Below, piece after piece: positions 16,308-25,274 of a DNA stretch of 53,924 nucleotides (position 1 is the first letter of the stretch; every line of letters starts with the position of its first letter). This DNA is from an uncultured Clostridia bacterium (lineage in GTDB: Bacteria > Bacillota > Clostridia > Oscillospirales > Oscillospiraceae): the NCBI GenBank assembly GCA_932222125.1, contig CAKNZJ010000081.1, positions 1 to 53,924 on the forward strand, read 5' to 3'. The notes below the pieces were generated by a model. That model saw only the letters and a program-made list of their open reading frames with translations. It did no database searches and was not told the DNA's origin. The translations under genes were made by a program, and so were the position numbers.

Positions 16308-18080
16308 ATGGAACAATCTGCGCAAAAAAAGAAAATACCTGTATGGTTAATTGCAACCATTGTCTCCCTCACCCTGATCATCGTATTGACAGGAGCATAT
16401 TTCGGTCTGTGCGCCTGGGTTCGGAGCAATGGCCGGCTGCTCCCCAAGATGGTAGTCACTGACCGCAATGGCGGCGTAGTCGCGGAGTTGGGCGGTCTTT
16501 CACAAGACGACGCCATCGCTCGGATGTCTGAGGTTGTGGATGTCCAATCCCAGAAACAGACCATCACCATCTCCTATGGAGAGGAGAATACCGCTACCTT
16601 GTCCGGTCAGCTCCTCAGCTATGACCCTAAAGGTGCCGTGGAGCGAGGCATGGCTGTCAAAGACCAGCCCTTTCACAAGCTGGGGGCTATGTGGCTGGGT
16701 CTGGCAGACTATGATACCTCCCTGTCTCTATCTACCTCCACCTTTACTCAGGAAGGACAGACGAAAGCCACCCAGCTGGCCAAGCAGGTATCCGAAGCCC
16801 TATACGTGGCCCCGGTGGACTACACTTTTGAAGTCAAAGACGGCACTGTCACCGTGGTCAAGGGCACCGATGGGCAGGAGGTAAACTCCGATGAATTGAT
16901 GGATCAGTTACTCACCGCACTGTCTGACGGCCAGACTAGCCTGACCGTCACCACCCACCCCGTGTCCAGCGCGGAGCTGTCCGGTCAGCTTCTCAGCGAG
17001 CTGGTCTATCTCGCCCCAAAATCTCCCGAGTTGGATGCCAACGGCAAACTGACCCCAACTGTAGTAGGCCGCTCCCTGAATCCGGATGAGGCTCAGACCA
17101 TTTTGGACAGCATCGGACCCGGGGAGGCCTGCTCTATTCCGGTGGCGTATATCCAGCCAGATCTGGGTCCATCGGAAAAGTACCTTTATAAAGATCTGCT
17201 GGCCACCGTCACCAGTAACTTAGATGGAGTGGCGGCCAGGTCCCATAACGTGGCCTTATCCGCCTCCGCCTGCAACGGCGTGGTTATCCTCCCAGACCAG
17301 GTGTTCTCCTACCTGAATACCATTGGTTCTCCCAGCACTGCTCGGGGCTATCGGACCTCCACCGGCTATCAGAACGGCGAAACCGTGGATATGGTGGGCG
17401 GCGGCATCTGCCAGGTGTCCTCCTCCCTATACTATTGCGCTGTCTACTCCAATCTGGATATCGTCCGGCGGGCGACCCATGCTTTCACCGTGGGCTATCT
17501 TCCAAACGGACTTGACGCCACAGTGTATTATCCCACTCTGGACTTTAAGTTCCGCAACAATACCCAACATCCCATTAAAATTGTATCCTATGTATCCAAC
17601 AACAAGCTGACTGTTCAGTTCTATGGCACCAACACCACCGGCAATTATGTGGAAACCCAGCGGTATACCCGCTCCTCCACTCCCTGGAAAACGGTGTATG
17701 AGCCCAGCAATGCCATCCCCCGAGGCACCACCCGGATCAAGACCACCCCCTATACCGGCTATGAGGTGGATGTCTACCGCTTGGTGTACAACGCTGACGG
17801 CACTTTGCTCTCCCGCGTCTTTGAAAACCGCAGCCGTTACGCCAAACGAGACCGGGTCATTCTCTATAATCCGCTGGACGCCGCTGCCCTGGGCCTGTCC
17901 GGTCCAAGCACCTCCTCCCCGGAGCCGTCTGTCCCACCCAGTCAGACTCCTACCCCGCCGCCAATTCAGGAATCCACTCCACCTCCTGTCCAGGAATCTA
18001 CTCCACCTCCCACCCCGGAACCGCCCTCCAACCAGCCCGAGCAGGATGCTCCAAACACCTCGGATCCGGAGGGAAACTGA
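16308..18080 (+). CDS. VanW family cell-wall protein
   Basis: A 590-aa surface protein. Residues 1-8 are cytoplasmic, a membrane anchor follows (VWLIATIVSLTLIIVLTGAY), then putative peptidoglycan-binding (YoaR-like) domains to about 300, the VanW domain at about 308-440 (NGVVILPDQVFSYLNTIG, GYQNGETVDMVGGGICQVSS, NTQHPIKIVSYV), and a beta-rich region to 525. The last 60 residues are Pro/Ser/Thr/Glu-rich with repeats of the type QESTPPP. VanW proteins are linked to the cell wall, but their biochemical role is not known. AGGT-type ribosome site and a sigma-A promoter at 16145 precede it; the DUF2461 gene follows 5 bp after the stop. Confidence 0.9.
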   Translation: MEQSAQKKKIPVWLIATIVSLTLIIVLTGAYFGLCAWVRSNGRLLPKMVVTDRNGGVVAELGGLSQDDAIARMSEVVDVQSQKQTITISYGEENTATLSGQLLSYDPKGAVERGMAVKDQPFHKLGAMWLGLADYDTSLSLSTSTFTQEGQTKATQLAKQVSEALYVAPVDYTFEVKDGTVTVVKGTDGQEVNSDELMDQLLTALSDGQTSLTVTTHPVSSAELSGQLLSELVYLAPKSPELDANGKLTPTVVGRSLNPDEAQTILDSIGPGEACSIPVAYIQPDLGPSEKYLYKDLLATVTSNLDGVAARSHNVALSASACNGVVILPDQVFSYLNTIGSPSTARGYRTSTGYQNGETVDMVGGGICQVSSSLYYCAVYSNLDIVRRATHAFTVGYLPNGLDATVYYPTLDFKFRNNTQHPIKIVSYVSNNKLTVQFYGTNTTGNYVETQRYTRSSTPWKTVYEPSNAIPRGTTRIKTTPYTGYEVDVYRLVYNADGTLLSRVFENRSRYAKRDRVILYNPLDAAALGLSGPSTSSPEPSVPPSQTPTPPPIQESTPPPVQESTPPPTPEPPSNQPEQDAPNTSDPEGN

Positions 18081-18085
18081 GCGCT

Positions 18086-18769
18086 ATGTTTGAAGGTTTT
18101 ACGCAAGAGACGGTGGACTTTCTGTGGGGTATCCGCTTTAACAACGACCGGAGCTGGTTTGAGCCCCGCAAAGAGATTTATCGCAGTGTCCTGCTGGAGC
18201 CTATGCGGGCGCTGGGCACGCAGATCCAGGATAGGCTGCTGGAACGCTTCCCACACTGTCAGATGAACCTAAAGGTATCCCGCATCTATCGGGATGCCCG
18301 GCGGCTTTTTGGCCGAGGGCCCTATAAGGATCATCTGTGGTTTTCCCTGTTCCGCTGGGAGAATGAGTCCAGCGGAACCCATCCGGTGCTTTGGTTCGAG
18401 CTGGCTCCGGAGCATTGGAGCTATGGCATGGGCTTTTGGTGCCCCAGGTCAGTGGTGATGGAAAAACACCGGGCCCGGATAGACCGGGACTACAAGCCCC
18501 TTCTGAAACTGCACAACAGGTTAGCCAAACAAGACGAGTTCATGCTGGATGGCGCGGAATATAGCCGGAAAAAGGTTTCTCCCCATCCCAAATTGACTGC
18601 CTGGTACAACAAAAAGTCTCTGTCGGTGGGCCACGATGAATCCCTCAGCGAGGTCATCTACTCCCCTCAGCTGGCCCAGCGGCTGATCGATGGTTTTTCC
18701 TTCCTGATGCCCTACTACGAGTACTTCTCTACCCTTTGGGCTGATCCAGATCCCAGAATATCTGTATAG
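18086..18769 (+). CDS. DUF2461 family protein
   Basis: A 227-aa protein of the DUF2461 family (also called TIGR02453), cytoplasmic and of unknown function. Recognisable features are the N-terminus FEGFTQETVDFLWGIRFNND and RSWFEPRKEIY, the central KVSRIYRDARRLFGRGPYKDH segment and the Trp/Tyr-rich body (WFELAPEHWSYGMGFW). It starts 5 bp after the VanW gene stop and is probably co-transcribed with it. A strong hairpin terminator at 18861 ends the unit. Confidence 0.88.
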   Translation: MFEGFTQETVDFLWGIRFNNDRSWFEPRKEIYRSVLLEPMRALGTQIQDRLLERFPHCQMNLKVSRIYRDARRLFGRGPYKDHLWFSLFRWENESSGTHPVLWFELAPEHWSYGMGFWCPRSVVMEKHRARIDRDYKPLLKLHNRLAKQDEFMLDGAEYSRKKVSPHPKLTAWYNKKSLSVGHDESLSEVIYSPQLAQRLIDGFSFLMPYYEYFSTLWADPDPRISV

Positions 18770-18860
18770 GCATAAGACAGCAGCACCCTTTTTCCATGCC
18801 CGTCAAGCAGAAAATCACACCGCTTGATCGAACGAAACTCCCTGGAATCAGCAACATACT

Positions 18861-18910
18861 AGAGGATTCATGCCGTGGTCTATCCACGTCACGAATCCTC
18901 TCTTCTCTTT
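18861..18910 (+). terminator. Strong terminator after DUF2461
   Basis: 18-bp arms (18861-18878 and 18884-18901) with two mismatches, 5-nt loop, followed by CTTCTCTTT. Confidence 0.7.
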
Positions 18911-18933
18911 ATGTACTGTTAAACCATCCCCAT

Positions 18934-18948
18934 TGTGACTTTATCACA
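18934..18948 (+). promoter_or_regulatory. CRP/FNR-like palindrome upstream of dsrE-type gene
   Basis: TGTGA-CTTTA-TCACA is a perfect 5+5 palindrome, close to CRP/FNR-family half-sites but with a 5-base rather than 6-base gap. It lies about 70 bp before the start of the DsrE-family gene, near an A+T-rich stretch with -10-like hexamers (18970-18978). The binding protein is unknown. Confidence 0.35.
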
Positions 18949-19019
18949 GAACTCCTAAAAAAATCCGACTATTATAACACCATCTCGCTAAATCCGAATT
19001 TTGAAAGGAGTCAAATTAC

Positions 19020-19391
19020 ATGAAACAAACCGATTTTGTCATCACCCTCTTTGAGGGAAAGGAAAACCCCAACAACCTGACTGTAGCGGTCGTCATGGGT
19101 GTCAACGCGCTAAAACAGGGACACACTGCCAGCATCATTCTCATGGTAGAAGCTGTTGCGCTGGGACAGCCAGACGCTGCGAAGGGTGTAGATATCGGCG
19201 CGCCCTTCCCAGAGGCAGGCGGTCAGTTGGAGGAATTTCTCCGGCTGGGCGGTCAGGTCTGCATCTGCAACGCCTGCATGCAGCATAATGGCTTCAAAGC
19301 TGAGCAGATGGATCAACGGTATGTGCTGATTGACGCACCCGATGTGGTAAGCCTACTCATGGGCGCGAAGGGTTCTTTGCAAATCACCTAA
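19020..19391 (+). CDS. DsrE family protein
   Basis: A small soluble alpha/beta protein (123 aa) of the DsrE family, which includes sulfur-relay carriers and many uncharacterised proteins. It shows the family's N-terminal strand-helix (MKQTDFVITLFEGKENPNN), the VMGVNALKQGH segment, and a cysteine motif CICNACMQHNGF (about residues 81-92) that could carry persulfide or bind metal. GAAAGGAG precedes the ATG. A CRP-like palindrome lies upstream. The CoA-binding protein gene follows after 70 bp. The actual substrate is not known. Confidence 0.85.
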   Translation: MKQTDFVITLFEGKENPNNLTVAVVMGVNALKQGHTASIILMVEAVALGQPDAAKGVDIGAPFPEAGGQLEEFLRLGGQVCICNACMQHNGFKAEQMDQRYVLIDAPDVVSLLMGAKGSLQIT

Positions 19392-19462
19392 TCATAACGG
19401 AAGAGAAACCCGTCGCTGTCCTGGGCGGTTTTCCTCTCAGCAAGAGAATTGGGAGAATCAAT

Positions 19463-19855
19463 ATGGAGTTACATCAGGTAATGGAGCAAGAATCCTTTGT
19501 TATCGTAGGGGATACGCTCAATACAGAGAAATATGCGTATCGGATCAAACAGGCAATGACAGATCAGGGGTATCGGGTACAATGTGTGGGGACAGAGCTG
19601 GCTTCCATCAATGATGTTACCGGCGATATTGATATTATCGATCTCTGTATCCGGCCAGATAAGGGTCTTGCGCTGCTGCGAGACTGCAAAAAGAAGTACA
19701 GGAGCGTTGTCATTCAACCGGGGGCGTCCAGCGAGGCCATTGTCAGCTATCTCAACGAGAATGATATCCCATATATCGACGGCTGCCTTTTGCTTGGTCT
19801 GAACCTATATAAGACCGGAAACGGTTACAAACAAAAATCCGAACCATCCCTCTGA
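19463..19855 (+). CDS. CoA-binding domain protein (YccU-like)
   Basis: A 130-aa stand-alone Rossmann-fold CoA-binding protein. It contains SFVIVGDTLNTEKYAYRI (nucleotide-binding loop), IDLCIRPDKGLALLRD, VVIQPGASSEAIVSYL and IPYIDGCLLLGL, all typical of the family. The common role is not established; members resemble the CoA-binding part of succinyl-CoA synthetase. GGGAG is 7 bases before the ATG. A strong bidirectional terminator follows, separating it from the convergent cysteine hydrolase gene. Confidence 0.87.
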   Translation: MELHQVMEQESFVIVGDTLNTEKYAYRIKQAMTDQGYRVQCVGTELASINDVTGDIDIIDLCIRPDKGLALLRDCKKKYRSVVIQPGASSEAIVSYLNENDIPYIDGCLLLGLNLYKTGNGYKQKSEPSL

Positions 19856-19924
19856 ATGCCAGCACCAAGCGTGACCGCCGGTACGGCAACTGTCCACTCT
19901 GCCTTGAAAGCTCTGATAGAAACT

Positions 19925-19971
19925 GAAAAAGCAGGGTCCATTCTCTTTTTGAGAATGGACCCTGCTTTTTC
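19925..19971. terminator. Bidirectional terminator
   Basis: A perfect 21-bp inverted repeat (19925-19945 and 19951-19971) around a 5-T loop, with A and T tracts inside the stem base, so it works on both strands between convergent genes. Confidence 0.85.
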
Positions 19972-20044
19972 GTTTGTGGGGCTTGGCGTACGTCCATGCC
20001 GCTTTCAACTCATCTTGATCTATCAATCCCTTCCACAGATCCTC

Positions 20045-20563
20045 TCAATGGCGCACACAGATTTGACATGCCTGCATGGCTGCTAAAGCGTTCTCATGGG
20101 CCTGTTGAGATACCCCTGCACAGCCGGCGGCATCCACAGATATCTCTGCTTCAGGCAGCGCCGCCTTCAAAAGCATGGCATTTGAAATAACACAGATGTC
20201 GGTACATACCCCTATGAGTTCAATCTGATTGTAGCACTCACTAGCTGCCAGATGGGCCAAAGCCTGACTTCCAAACGCAGGCTTTTCAACCAACTTGCAC
20301 CCCTTGGCCAACCCCTGAAGCTGTGGAATGATCTCCCATCCCCGGCTTCCCTTGAGGCAGTGAGGAACAGGAAGCTTTTTTCCCTCCTGGGTATCTAGAT
20401 AATCCGCACCATGGGTGTCCTGGGTGAATACCACGGTATCCCCAGCCCTCACCGCCTCCTCCACACGGCGCACCACATGAGGCACGATGGCCTGAGCCGC
20501 CTCACTGCCCAGCACCCCGGTGACAAAATCATTTTGCATATCCACTACGACCAGCATCCTCAT
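20045..20563 (-). CDS. Isochorismatase/nicotinamidase family cysteine hydrolase
   Basis: A 172-aa cysteine hydrolase. The catalytic triad is visible: Asp8 in LVVVDMQNDF, Lys71 in CLKGSRGW and Cys124 in GVCTDICVISN. The fold and residues fit nicotinamidase (nicotinamide to nicotinate, NAD salvage) or a related amidase; the metal-binding Asp-x-His set of PncA is not obvious, so I do not assign pncA. GGAGG precedes the ATG at 20563 by eight bases. It lies downstream of the PFL-ACT operon, same strand, 50-bp gap. Confidence 0.85.
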   Translation of the reverse strand: MRMLVVVDMQNDFVTGVLGSEAAQAIVPHVVRRVEEAVRAGDTVVFTQDTHGADYLDTQEGKKLPVPHCLKGSRGWEIIPQLQGLAKGCKLVEKPAFGSQALAHLAASECYNQIELIGVCTDICVISNAMLLKAALPEAEISVDAAGCAGVSQQAHENALAAMQACQICVRH

Positions 20564-20612
20564 GGCGATTTCCTCCAATTTTAGCTATGATTGGTCTATA
20601 TTCTGCCTTAGC

Positions 20613-21974
20613 TCAGTTCTTCAAACTGTGCATAGGAGCCGGGATACGCCCGCCACGCGCAATGAAGCCCTCTACCGAGCCGGTGTGGCAGGGCATTACT
20701 GGGGCGGAACCCAGCAATCCTCCAAACTCCACCACATCCCCCACAGTTTTTCCCGGCGCGGGAATGATGCGCACAGCAGTGGTCTTTTGATTGATCATGC
20801 CAATGGCCGCCTCATCAGCAATTATAGCTGAGATGGTGGCGGCAGAGGTGTCACCGGGAACGGCGATCATATCCAGCCCCACCGAGCACACACAGGTCAT
20901 GGCCTCCAATTTGTCCAGGGTAAGAGCGCCCGACTGGGCGGCGGCAATCATGCCCTCGTCCTCGCTTACCGGGATGAATGCCCCGGACAGGCCGCCCACG
21001 CTGGATGAGGCCATGATCCCTCCCTTTTTTACCGCATCGTTGAGCAACGCCAGAGCAGCCGTTGTGCCATGGGTTCCACACACCTCCAACCCCATCTCCT
21101 CCAGGATCTTGGCCACCGAGTCCCCCACCGCGGGAGTAGGCGCCAGGGACAGGTCCACAATCCCAAAGGATACCCCCAGACGGGCGCTGGCCTCCCGGGC
21201 CACCAGCTGTCCCATCCGGGTGATCTGAAAGGCCGTTTTTTTGATGGTCTCGGCCACCACATCGAAGGACTCTCCCTTCACACGCTGAAGGGCATGGTAT
21301 ACCACTCCGGGACCGGACACCCCTACATTAATGACCCGCTCGGCCTCCCCCACGCCGTGAAAAGCCCCAGCCATAAAGGGGTTATCCTCCACTGCATTAC
21401 AAAATACCACCAGTTTCGCGCAGCCAAAGCCCCCACAGCCGGCGGTGCGCCTCGCCGTCTCTTTTACTGTCTCCCCCATCATGCGCACCGCGTCCATATT
21501 GATACCGGCCTTTGTGGAGCCCACGTTTACTGATGCGCATACCCGGTCCGTGACCGATAAAGCCTCTGGGATAGAAGTGATCAGTTTCCGATCCCCCTCT
21601 GTCATTCCCTTCTGCACCAGAGCGGAAAAACCGCCGATAAAGTTGATTCCAATCTCCTTGGCCGCCCGGTCCAACGCCTGGGCAAAGGGGACATAGTTGT
21701 CGCATTGGGCCGCCCCCGCCACTAGGGCAATCGGTGTGACCGACACCCGCTTATTGACGATTGGTATGCCAAACTCCGCCTCAATGTCCTCCCCCACCTT
21801 CACCAAATGCCGCGCGGAGGAGACAATCTTGTCATAAATTTTCTGACAGGCTGACACCGGGTCAGGATCACAGCAGTCCAGCAGGGAAATCCCCATGGTG
21901 ATGGTCCGGATATCCAAGTGCTGCTGGTCAATCATGCGGATGGTGCTTAGAATGTCATTTTGATTGAGCATCAT
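20613..21974 (-). CDS. PFL family protein (UPF0210/DUF711)
   Basis: A 453-aa member of UPF0210, distantly related to glycyl-radical (pyruvate formate-lyase-like) folds but without known activity. Typical stretches are LNQNDILSTIRMIDQQHLDI at the start, ITMGISLLDC, RVSVTPIALVAG and the glycine-rich SSVGGLSGAFIPVSEDEGMI. Start ATG at 21974 (or the next ATG) follows GGGGGGAAAG. It is encoded just after an ACT-domain protein, an arrangement conserved in many Firmicutes, which suggests that the ACT protein binds an amino acid and regulates it. Confidence 0.92.
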   Translation of the reverse strand: MMLNQNDILSTIRMIDQQHLDIRTITMGISLLDCCDPDPVSACQKIYDKIVSSARHLVKVGEDIEAEFGIPIVNKRVSVTPIALVAGAAQCDNYVPFAQALDRAAKEIGINFIGGFSALVQKGMTEGDRKLITSIPEALSVTDRVCASVNVGSTKAGINMDAVRMMGETVKETARRTAGCGGFGCAKLVVFCNAVEDNPFMAGAFHGVGEAERVINVGVSGPGVVYHALQRVKGESFDVVAETIKKTAFQITRMGQLVAREASARLGVSFGIVDLSLAPTPAVGDSVAKILEEMGLEVCGTHGTTAALALLNDAVKKGGIMASSSVGGLSGAFIPVSEDEGMIAAAQSGALTLDKLEAMTCVCSVGLDMIAVPGDTSAATISAIIADEAAIGMINQKTTAVRIIPAPGKTVGDVVEFGGLLGSAPVMPCHTGSVEGFIARGGRIPAPMHSLKN

Positions 21975-22001
21975 TTCTTTCCCCCCAACGATCCCCGGGC
22001 C

Positions 22002-22265
22002 TCACAATTGGTGCATGGCATGGAAGATGTCCTCTCGCTGGATACGGATATCCAATCCCTGCCCCGAGGCGGCCAGCTCATCCTTCAGCTGGGCAAAGGG
22101 GATGGCAGCCTCCCCCACATCCACCAGCATAATCATGGTGAAATAATCTTGCAGAACCGTCTGGCTGATATCCAATACATTGACCTTTCTCTCGCTGAGC
22201 AAGGCGCAGACCCTGGCAATAATGCCCACCTGATCTTTGCCGATAACGGTGACAATTGCTTTCAT
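22002..22265 (-). CDS. ACT domain protein (UPF0237)
   Basis: An 87-aa single ACT domain: VTVIGKDQVGIIARVCALLS (ligand-loop Gly), KVNVLDISQTVL, FTMIMLVDV. ACT domains bind amino acids at dimer interfaces. It precedes the PFL gene by 27 bp on the same strand, the conserved partner arrangement. Confidence 0.92.
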   Translation of the reverse strand: MKAIVTVIGKDQVGIIARVCALLSERKVNVLDISQTVLQDYFTMIMLVDVGEAAIPFAQLKDELAASGQGLDIRIQREDIFHAMHQL

Positions 22266-22283
22266 ATACTCTTCCTCCTGACA

Positions 22284-22859
22284 TTATCCCAAATCGTCCA
22301 GAGTCAATTGGAACGCTCCGGCCAAATGTTCCAGGAACCACTCCAACTCCTCCATCCCCATCTTCCGCAGTGCAGATAAAGTCTCATCGGCGGCACGGCG
22401 AAATTCTCCATTGCCTGCCTTCAGCTCTTCCTGGCACTTTAGCCATGCAGCCAGCTTGTCTGCCGCCTTCACATATCGGCCGACTTCCTCATCCTCCCCC
22501 CGCACCAGCGGCTGGTATACGCAGGACAGCTCCCGAGGAAGCATGAACAACAGCTTGTCCTGTGCCACTGCCTCCACCTGATGGTAGGCGGTTTTCAACG
22601 CCGGGTTATAGTATTTGATGGGAGTGGGCATATCTCCGGTGATGATCTCCGGCGCATCGTGAAATAGCGCCGCGGCCGCAGCCCGGTCCGGGTCCGTCTC
22701 CCGGCCAAATATCTCCCGGCCAATGGCGGCCAGAGCATGGGCCAGCACCGCTACCTCATAGGAGTGCTCTTCCACATTCTCCACCCTGGTGTTCCGCATT
22801 AGCGCCCATCGGGTGATGTACCGCATTCGGAATATGTATGCGAAAAACGGATAGGACAT
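22284..22859 (-). CDS. YfbR-like HD-domain 5'-nucleotidase
   Basis: A 191-aa HD-domain phosphohydrolase resembling E. coli YfbR (5'-deoxynucleotidase). Metal ligands are visible: His in NVEEHSYEVAVLAHAL, the HD pair in ALFHDAPEIITGDMPTPIKY with the family GD-x-PTP-x-K motif, and Asp in VKAADKLAAWLKC. The ATG at 22859 (MSYPFFAYIFRMRY) follows GGAGGAAGGG; the longer frame upstream lacks a ribosome site and is rejected. It runs into the ACT-PFL operon with an 18-bp gap. Confidence 0.88.
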   Translation of the reverse strand: MSYPFFAYIFRMRYITRWALMRNTRVENVEEHSYEVAVLAHALAAIGREIFGRETDPDRAAAAALFHDAPEIITGDMPTPIKYYNPALKTAYHQVEAVAQDKLLFMLPRELSCVYQPLVRGEDEEVGRYVKAADKLAAWLKCQEELKAGNGEFRRAADETLSALRKMGMEELEWFLEHLAGAFQLTLDDLG

Positions 22860-23002
22860 ACCCTTCCTCCATTCAGATAGGTTGACCCCAGTATACCAAC
22901 TTTCCAGCCGTTTGTAAATCGTCCAACCTATACAAATCCGCTTCAAGCTGATATAATATCCGTGTATTTCCTATTTTTAATGGGTCACAGGAGGTCACAT
23001 AC

Positions 23003-24298
23003 ATGAAAATTGCCATCTACACCTTGGGCTGCAAGGTGAACCAATACGAGACCCAGGCCATGGAGCAGGAGCTGCTCCGCCGCTCCCACACGCTTGTGGA
23101 TTTTGACCAGCCAGCGGACGCCTATATCGTCAACAGCTGCACAGTCACCGCCGTCAGCGATAAGAAATGCCGCAACATTATCCGCCGGGCAAAAAAAAAT
23201 TTCCCCGATGCGGTGGTGGCGGTATGTGGCTGCTATGGCCAGACTGATCCTCAAGCGGTAGCCAGCCTGGGGGTAGACCTGGTGTCCGGCTCTGGAGGCA
23301 GGATGGACTTTTTGGATCAACTAGAAGCACAGTACCGCCAGCGAAGCGGGCAGATTATCTTAGTGGACCGGGCCATGGATCGCCGGGAGTTTGAGCGGTT
23401 TCCCGCCAACGGTGCTACCGGGCGCACTCGGGCCATGCTTAAGGTGGAGGATGGCTGTGCCTACTTCTGCTCCTACTGCATCATTCCCTACGCTCGCGGG
23501 ACAGTGCGCTCCCTCCCTCTTCATGAGGCGGTGGAGCAGATTCTCCAGTTAGCTCAATTAGGCTACCGGGAGGTGGTGCTTACTGGGATCGAGCTGTGTT
23601 CTTGGGGCCGGGATCTGGAGGGCCAACCGACTATCATCGACCTGCTGGAGGCCGTGTGCCAAGCGGCTCCCAGCCTGCGGGTACGTCTTGGCTCACTGGA
23701 ACCCCGCACCGTCACCCCGGAATTTTGCGCCAGGGCCGCCGCACTGCCCAACCTGTGCCCTCACTTCCACCTGTCTCTCCAATCGGGGTGCGACACCACC
23801 TTGGCCCGCATGAACCGAAAATATGACACCGCCAGGTACCGTCAATCTATCCAATTGCTCCGGGACTTTTTTTCTAATCCCGGCATCACCACCGACCTGA
23901 TCGTGGGCTTTCCAGGCGAAACCCAAGAGGAATTTACCCATACCCTGGACTTCATCCGTGCGTGCGCCTTTTCCGCCATGCATATCTTTCCATACTCCCC
24001 CCGCCCCGGTACGCCTGCCGCTAGCATGGATGGGCAGGTGTCCGCCAGAGACAAGGAACTCCGGGCCAAACAGGCCGCCCAGGTTGCCGGGGAGCTGGAA
24101 CAAAACTGGCTCCACAGCCTGGTGGGTCAGACCCTGCCCATACTGTTTGAGGAACAAAAGAACGGACTATGGCATGGCCATGCCCCCAACTATGCTCAGG
24201 TACGGGCTGCCGGAGAGGATTTGCACAACCAGATCCGCTCCACCCTCATCTACGGCATAGAGGGAGGCATCCTGTCCGGCCGCCTGACCACGTCATGA
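23003..24298 (+). CDS. mtaB: tRNA t6A37 methylthiotransferase MtaB
   Basis: Radical-SAM methylthiotransferase that converts t6A to ms2t6A at position 37 of ANN-reading tRNAs. The 431-aa protein has the N-terminal [4Fe-4S] domain (TLGCKVNQYETQAMEQEL, NSCTVTAVSDKKCRN, VCGCYGQ), the radical-SAM triad CAYFCSYC (Cys152, 156, 159), GRTRAMLKVEDGC before it, and a C-terminal TRAM-like region. The GCKVNQYE start and the RNIIRRAKK segment separate MtaB from MiaB and RimO. AGGAGGT precedes the ATG. Divergent from the YfbR gene; mscS follows 34 bp downstream. Confidence 0.93.
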   Translation: MKIAIYTLGCKVNQYETQAMEQELLRRSHTLVDFDQPADAYIVNSCTVTAVSDKKCRNIIRRAKKNFPDAVVAVCGCYGQTDPQAVASLGVDLVSGSGGRMDFLDQLEAQYRQRSGQIILVDRAMDRREFERFPANGATGRTRAMLKVEDGCAYFCSYCIIPYARGTVRSLPLHEAVEQILQLAQLGYREVVLTGIELCSWGRDLEGQPTIIDLLEAVCQAAPSLRVRLGSLEPRTVTPEFCARAAALPNLCPHFHLSLQSGCDTTLARMNRKYDTARYRQSIQLLRDFFSNPGITTDLIVGFPGETQEEFTHTLDFIRACAFSAMHIFPYSPRPGTPAASMDGQVSARDKELRAKQAAQVAGELEQNWLHSLVGQTLPILFEEQKNGLWHGHAPNYAQVRAAGEDLHNQIRSTLIYGIEGGILSGRLTTS

Positions 24299-24332
24299 AA
24301 TACCCCCACTTGCGAGAGAGGAGTGACCGCCC

Positions 24333-25184
24333 ATGTATCGCTCATTAGCCCTCACCGCCGCTATGGATGTGACCCAGATCACCCAGGCCCTGGGCAATAT
24401 CACCGCCAACCGCGTGTTTATGGCAGTGGTCACAGCGGTGGTGGCCTTCATCTTGATCAAAATACTGCTCACCATTCTGGATCGGGCCTTCCGCCGCTCC
24501 AAACTGGAGCGGCAGCTGCAAACATTGCTCCGAACCCTGGTGAAGCTGTTGCTGTGGTTGATCACTGCCATTGCCGTGTTTGATCGGCTGGGCATTCAGG
24601 TCACCTCACTGGTGGCGGTGCTGTCCGTCATCGGCCTGGCCTTTTCCCTGGCCCTGCAAAACTTCCTGTCCAACGCAGCCGGCGGGATGCAGCTTCTGTG
24701 TTCCCACCCATTTCAGGTGGGGGATTGGGTGGAGGCAGGCGGTTGTGCCGGCACAGTGCAAGAGATCGGATTGTTCTACACCAAGCTGACCAGCGGGGAC
24801 AACAAGCTCATCCAGCTTCCTAACAGCTCCATCGTATCCGCCAATATCATCAATTACTCGGCCGTCCCACACCGCCGGGTGGAATGGAGCGTTTCCGTCT
24901 CCTACGACGCCCCTGTCCTCCTAGTGAAAAACACCGTGATTCAGCTGGTCTCCGCCCACCCCCTGGTTCTTTCAGACCCACAGGTGACTGCCCAGGTGAG
25001 CGGCTACGGTGACAGCGCCGTCCAATACCTAATCCGGGCGTGGTGTGACAATCAGGACTATTGGAGTGTCTACTACGATGTGTTGGATGATATAAAGCCC
25101 GCATTTGACCAGGCTGGTATTCAGCTCACCTACCCCCATCTCAACGTCCATCTGGATGGCGAGCGCCAGCCGGATGAGACATAG
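24333..25184 (+). CDS. MscS-family mechanosensitive channel
   Basis: Small-conductance mechanosensitive channel that releases solutes on osmotic downshock. The 283-aa protein has three N-terminal helices (about 25-45, 65-85, 90-110). The third, pore-lining helix reads VIGLAFSLALQNFLSNAAGG, the typical TM3, followed by the beta domain (VGDWVEAGGCAGTVQEIGLF, IQLPNSSIVSANIIN) and a C-terminal alpha/beta domain. AGGAG is 9 bases before the ATG. A convergent hairpin terminator follows at 25241. Confidence 0.92.
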   Translation: MYRSLALTAAMDVTQITQALGNITANRVFMAVVTAVVAFILIKILLTILDRAFRRSKLERQLQTLLRTLVKLLLWLITAIAVFDRLGIQVTSLVAVLSVIGLAFSLALQNFLSNAAGGMQLLCSHPFQVGDWVEAGGCAGTVQEIGLFYTKLTSGDNKLIQLPNSSIVSANIINYSAVPHRRVEWSVSVSYDAPVLLVKNTVIQLVSAHPLVLSDPQVTAQVSGYGDSAVQYLIRAWCDNQDYWSVYYDVLDDIKPAFDQAGIQLTYPHLNVHLDGERQPDET

Positions 25185-25240
25185 GTTGTACCTGCTGCCA
25201 GTCCCGCGCTGTCCAAGGCGCTCCGGCCCAAATGAATCAA

Positions 25241-25269
25241 GACGCGCCAACCACTAGGGTTGACGCGTC
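25241..25269. terminator. Hairpin between convergent genes
   Basis: 12-bp stem (25241-25252 with 25257-25269, small bulge/mismatch) and a 4-nt loop. No long T run. It ends the mscS transcript and overlaps the 3' side of the DUF4830 gene. Confidence 0.55.
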
Positions 25270-25274
25270 CTCAC

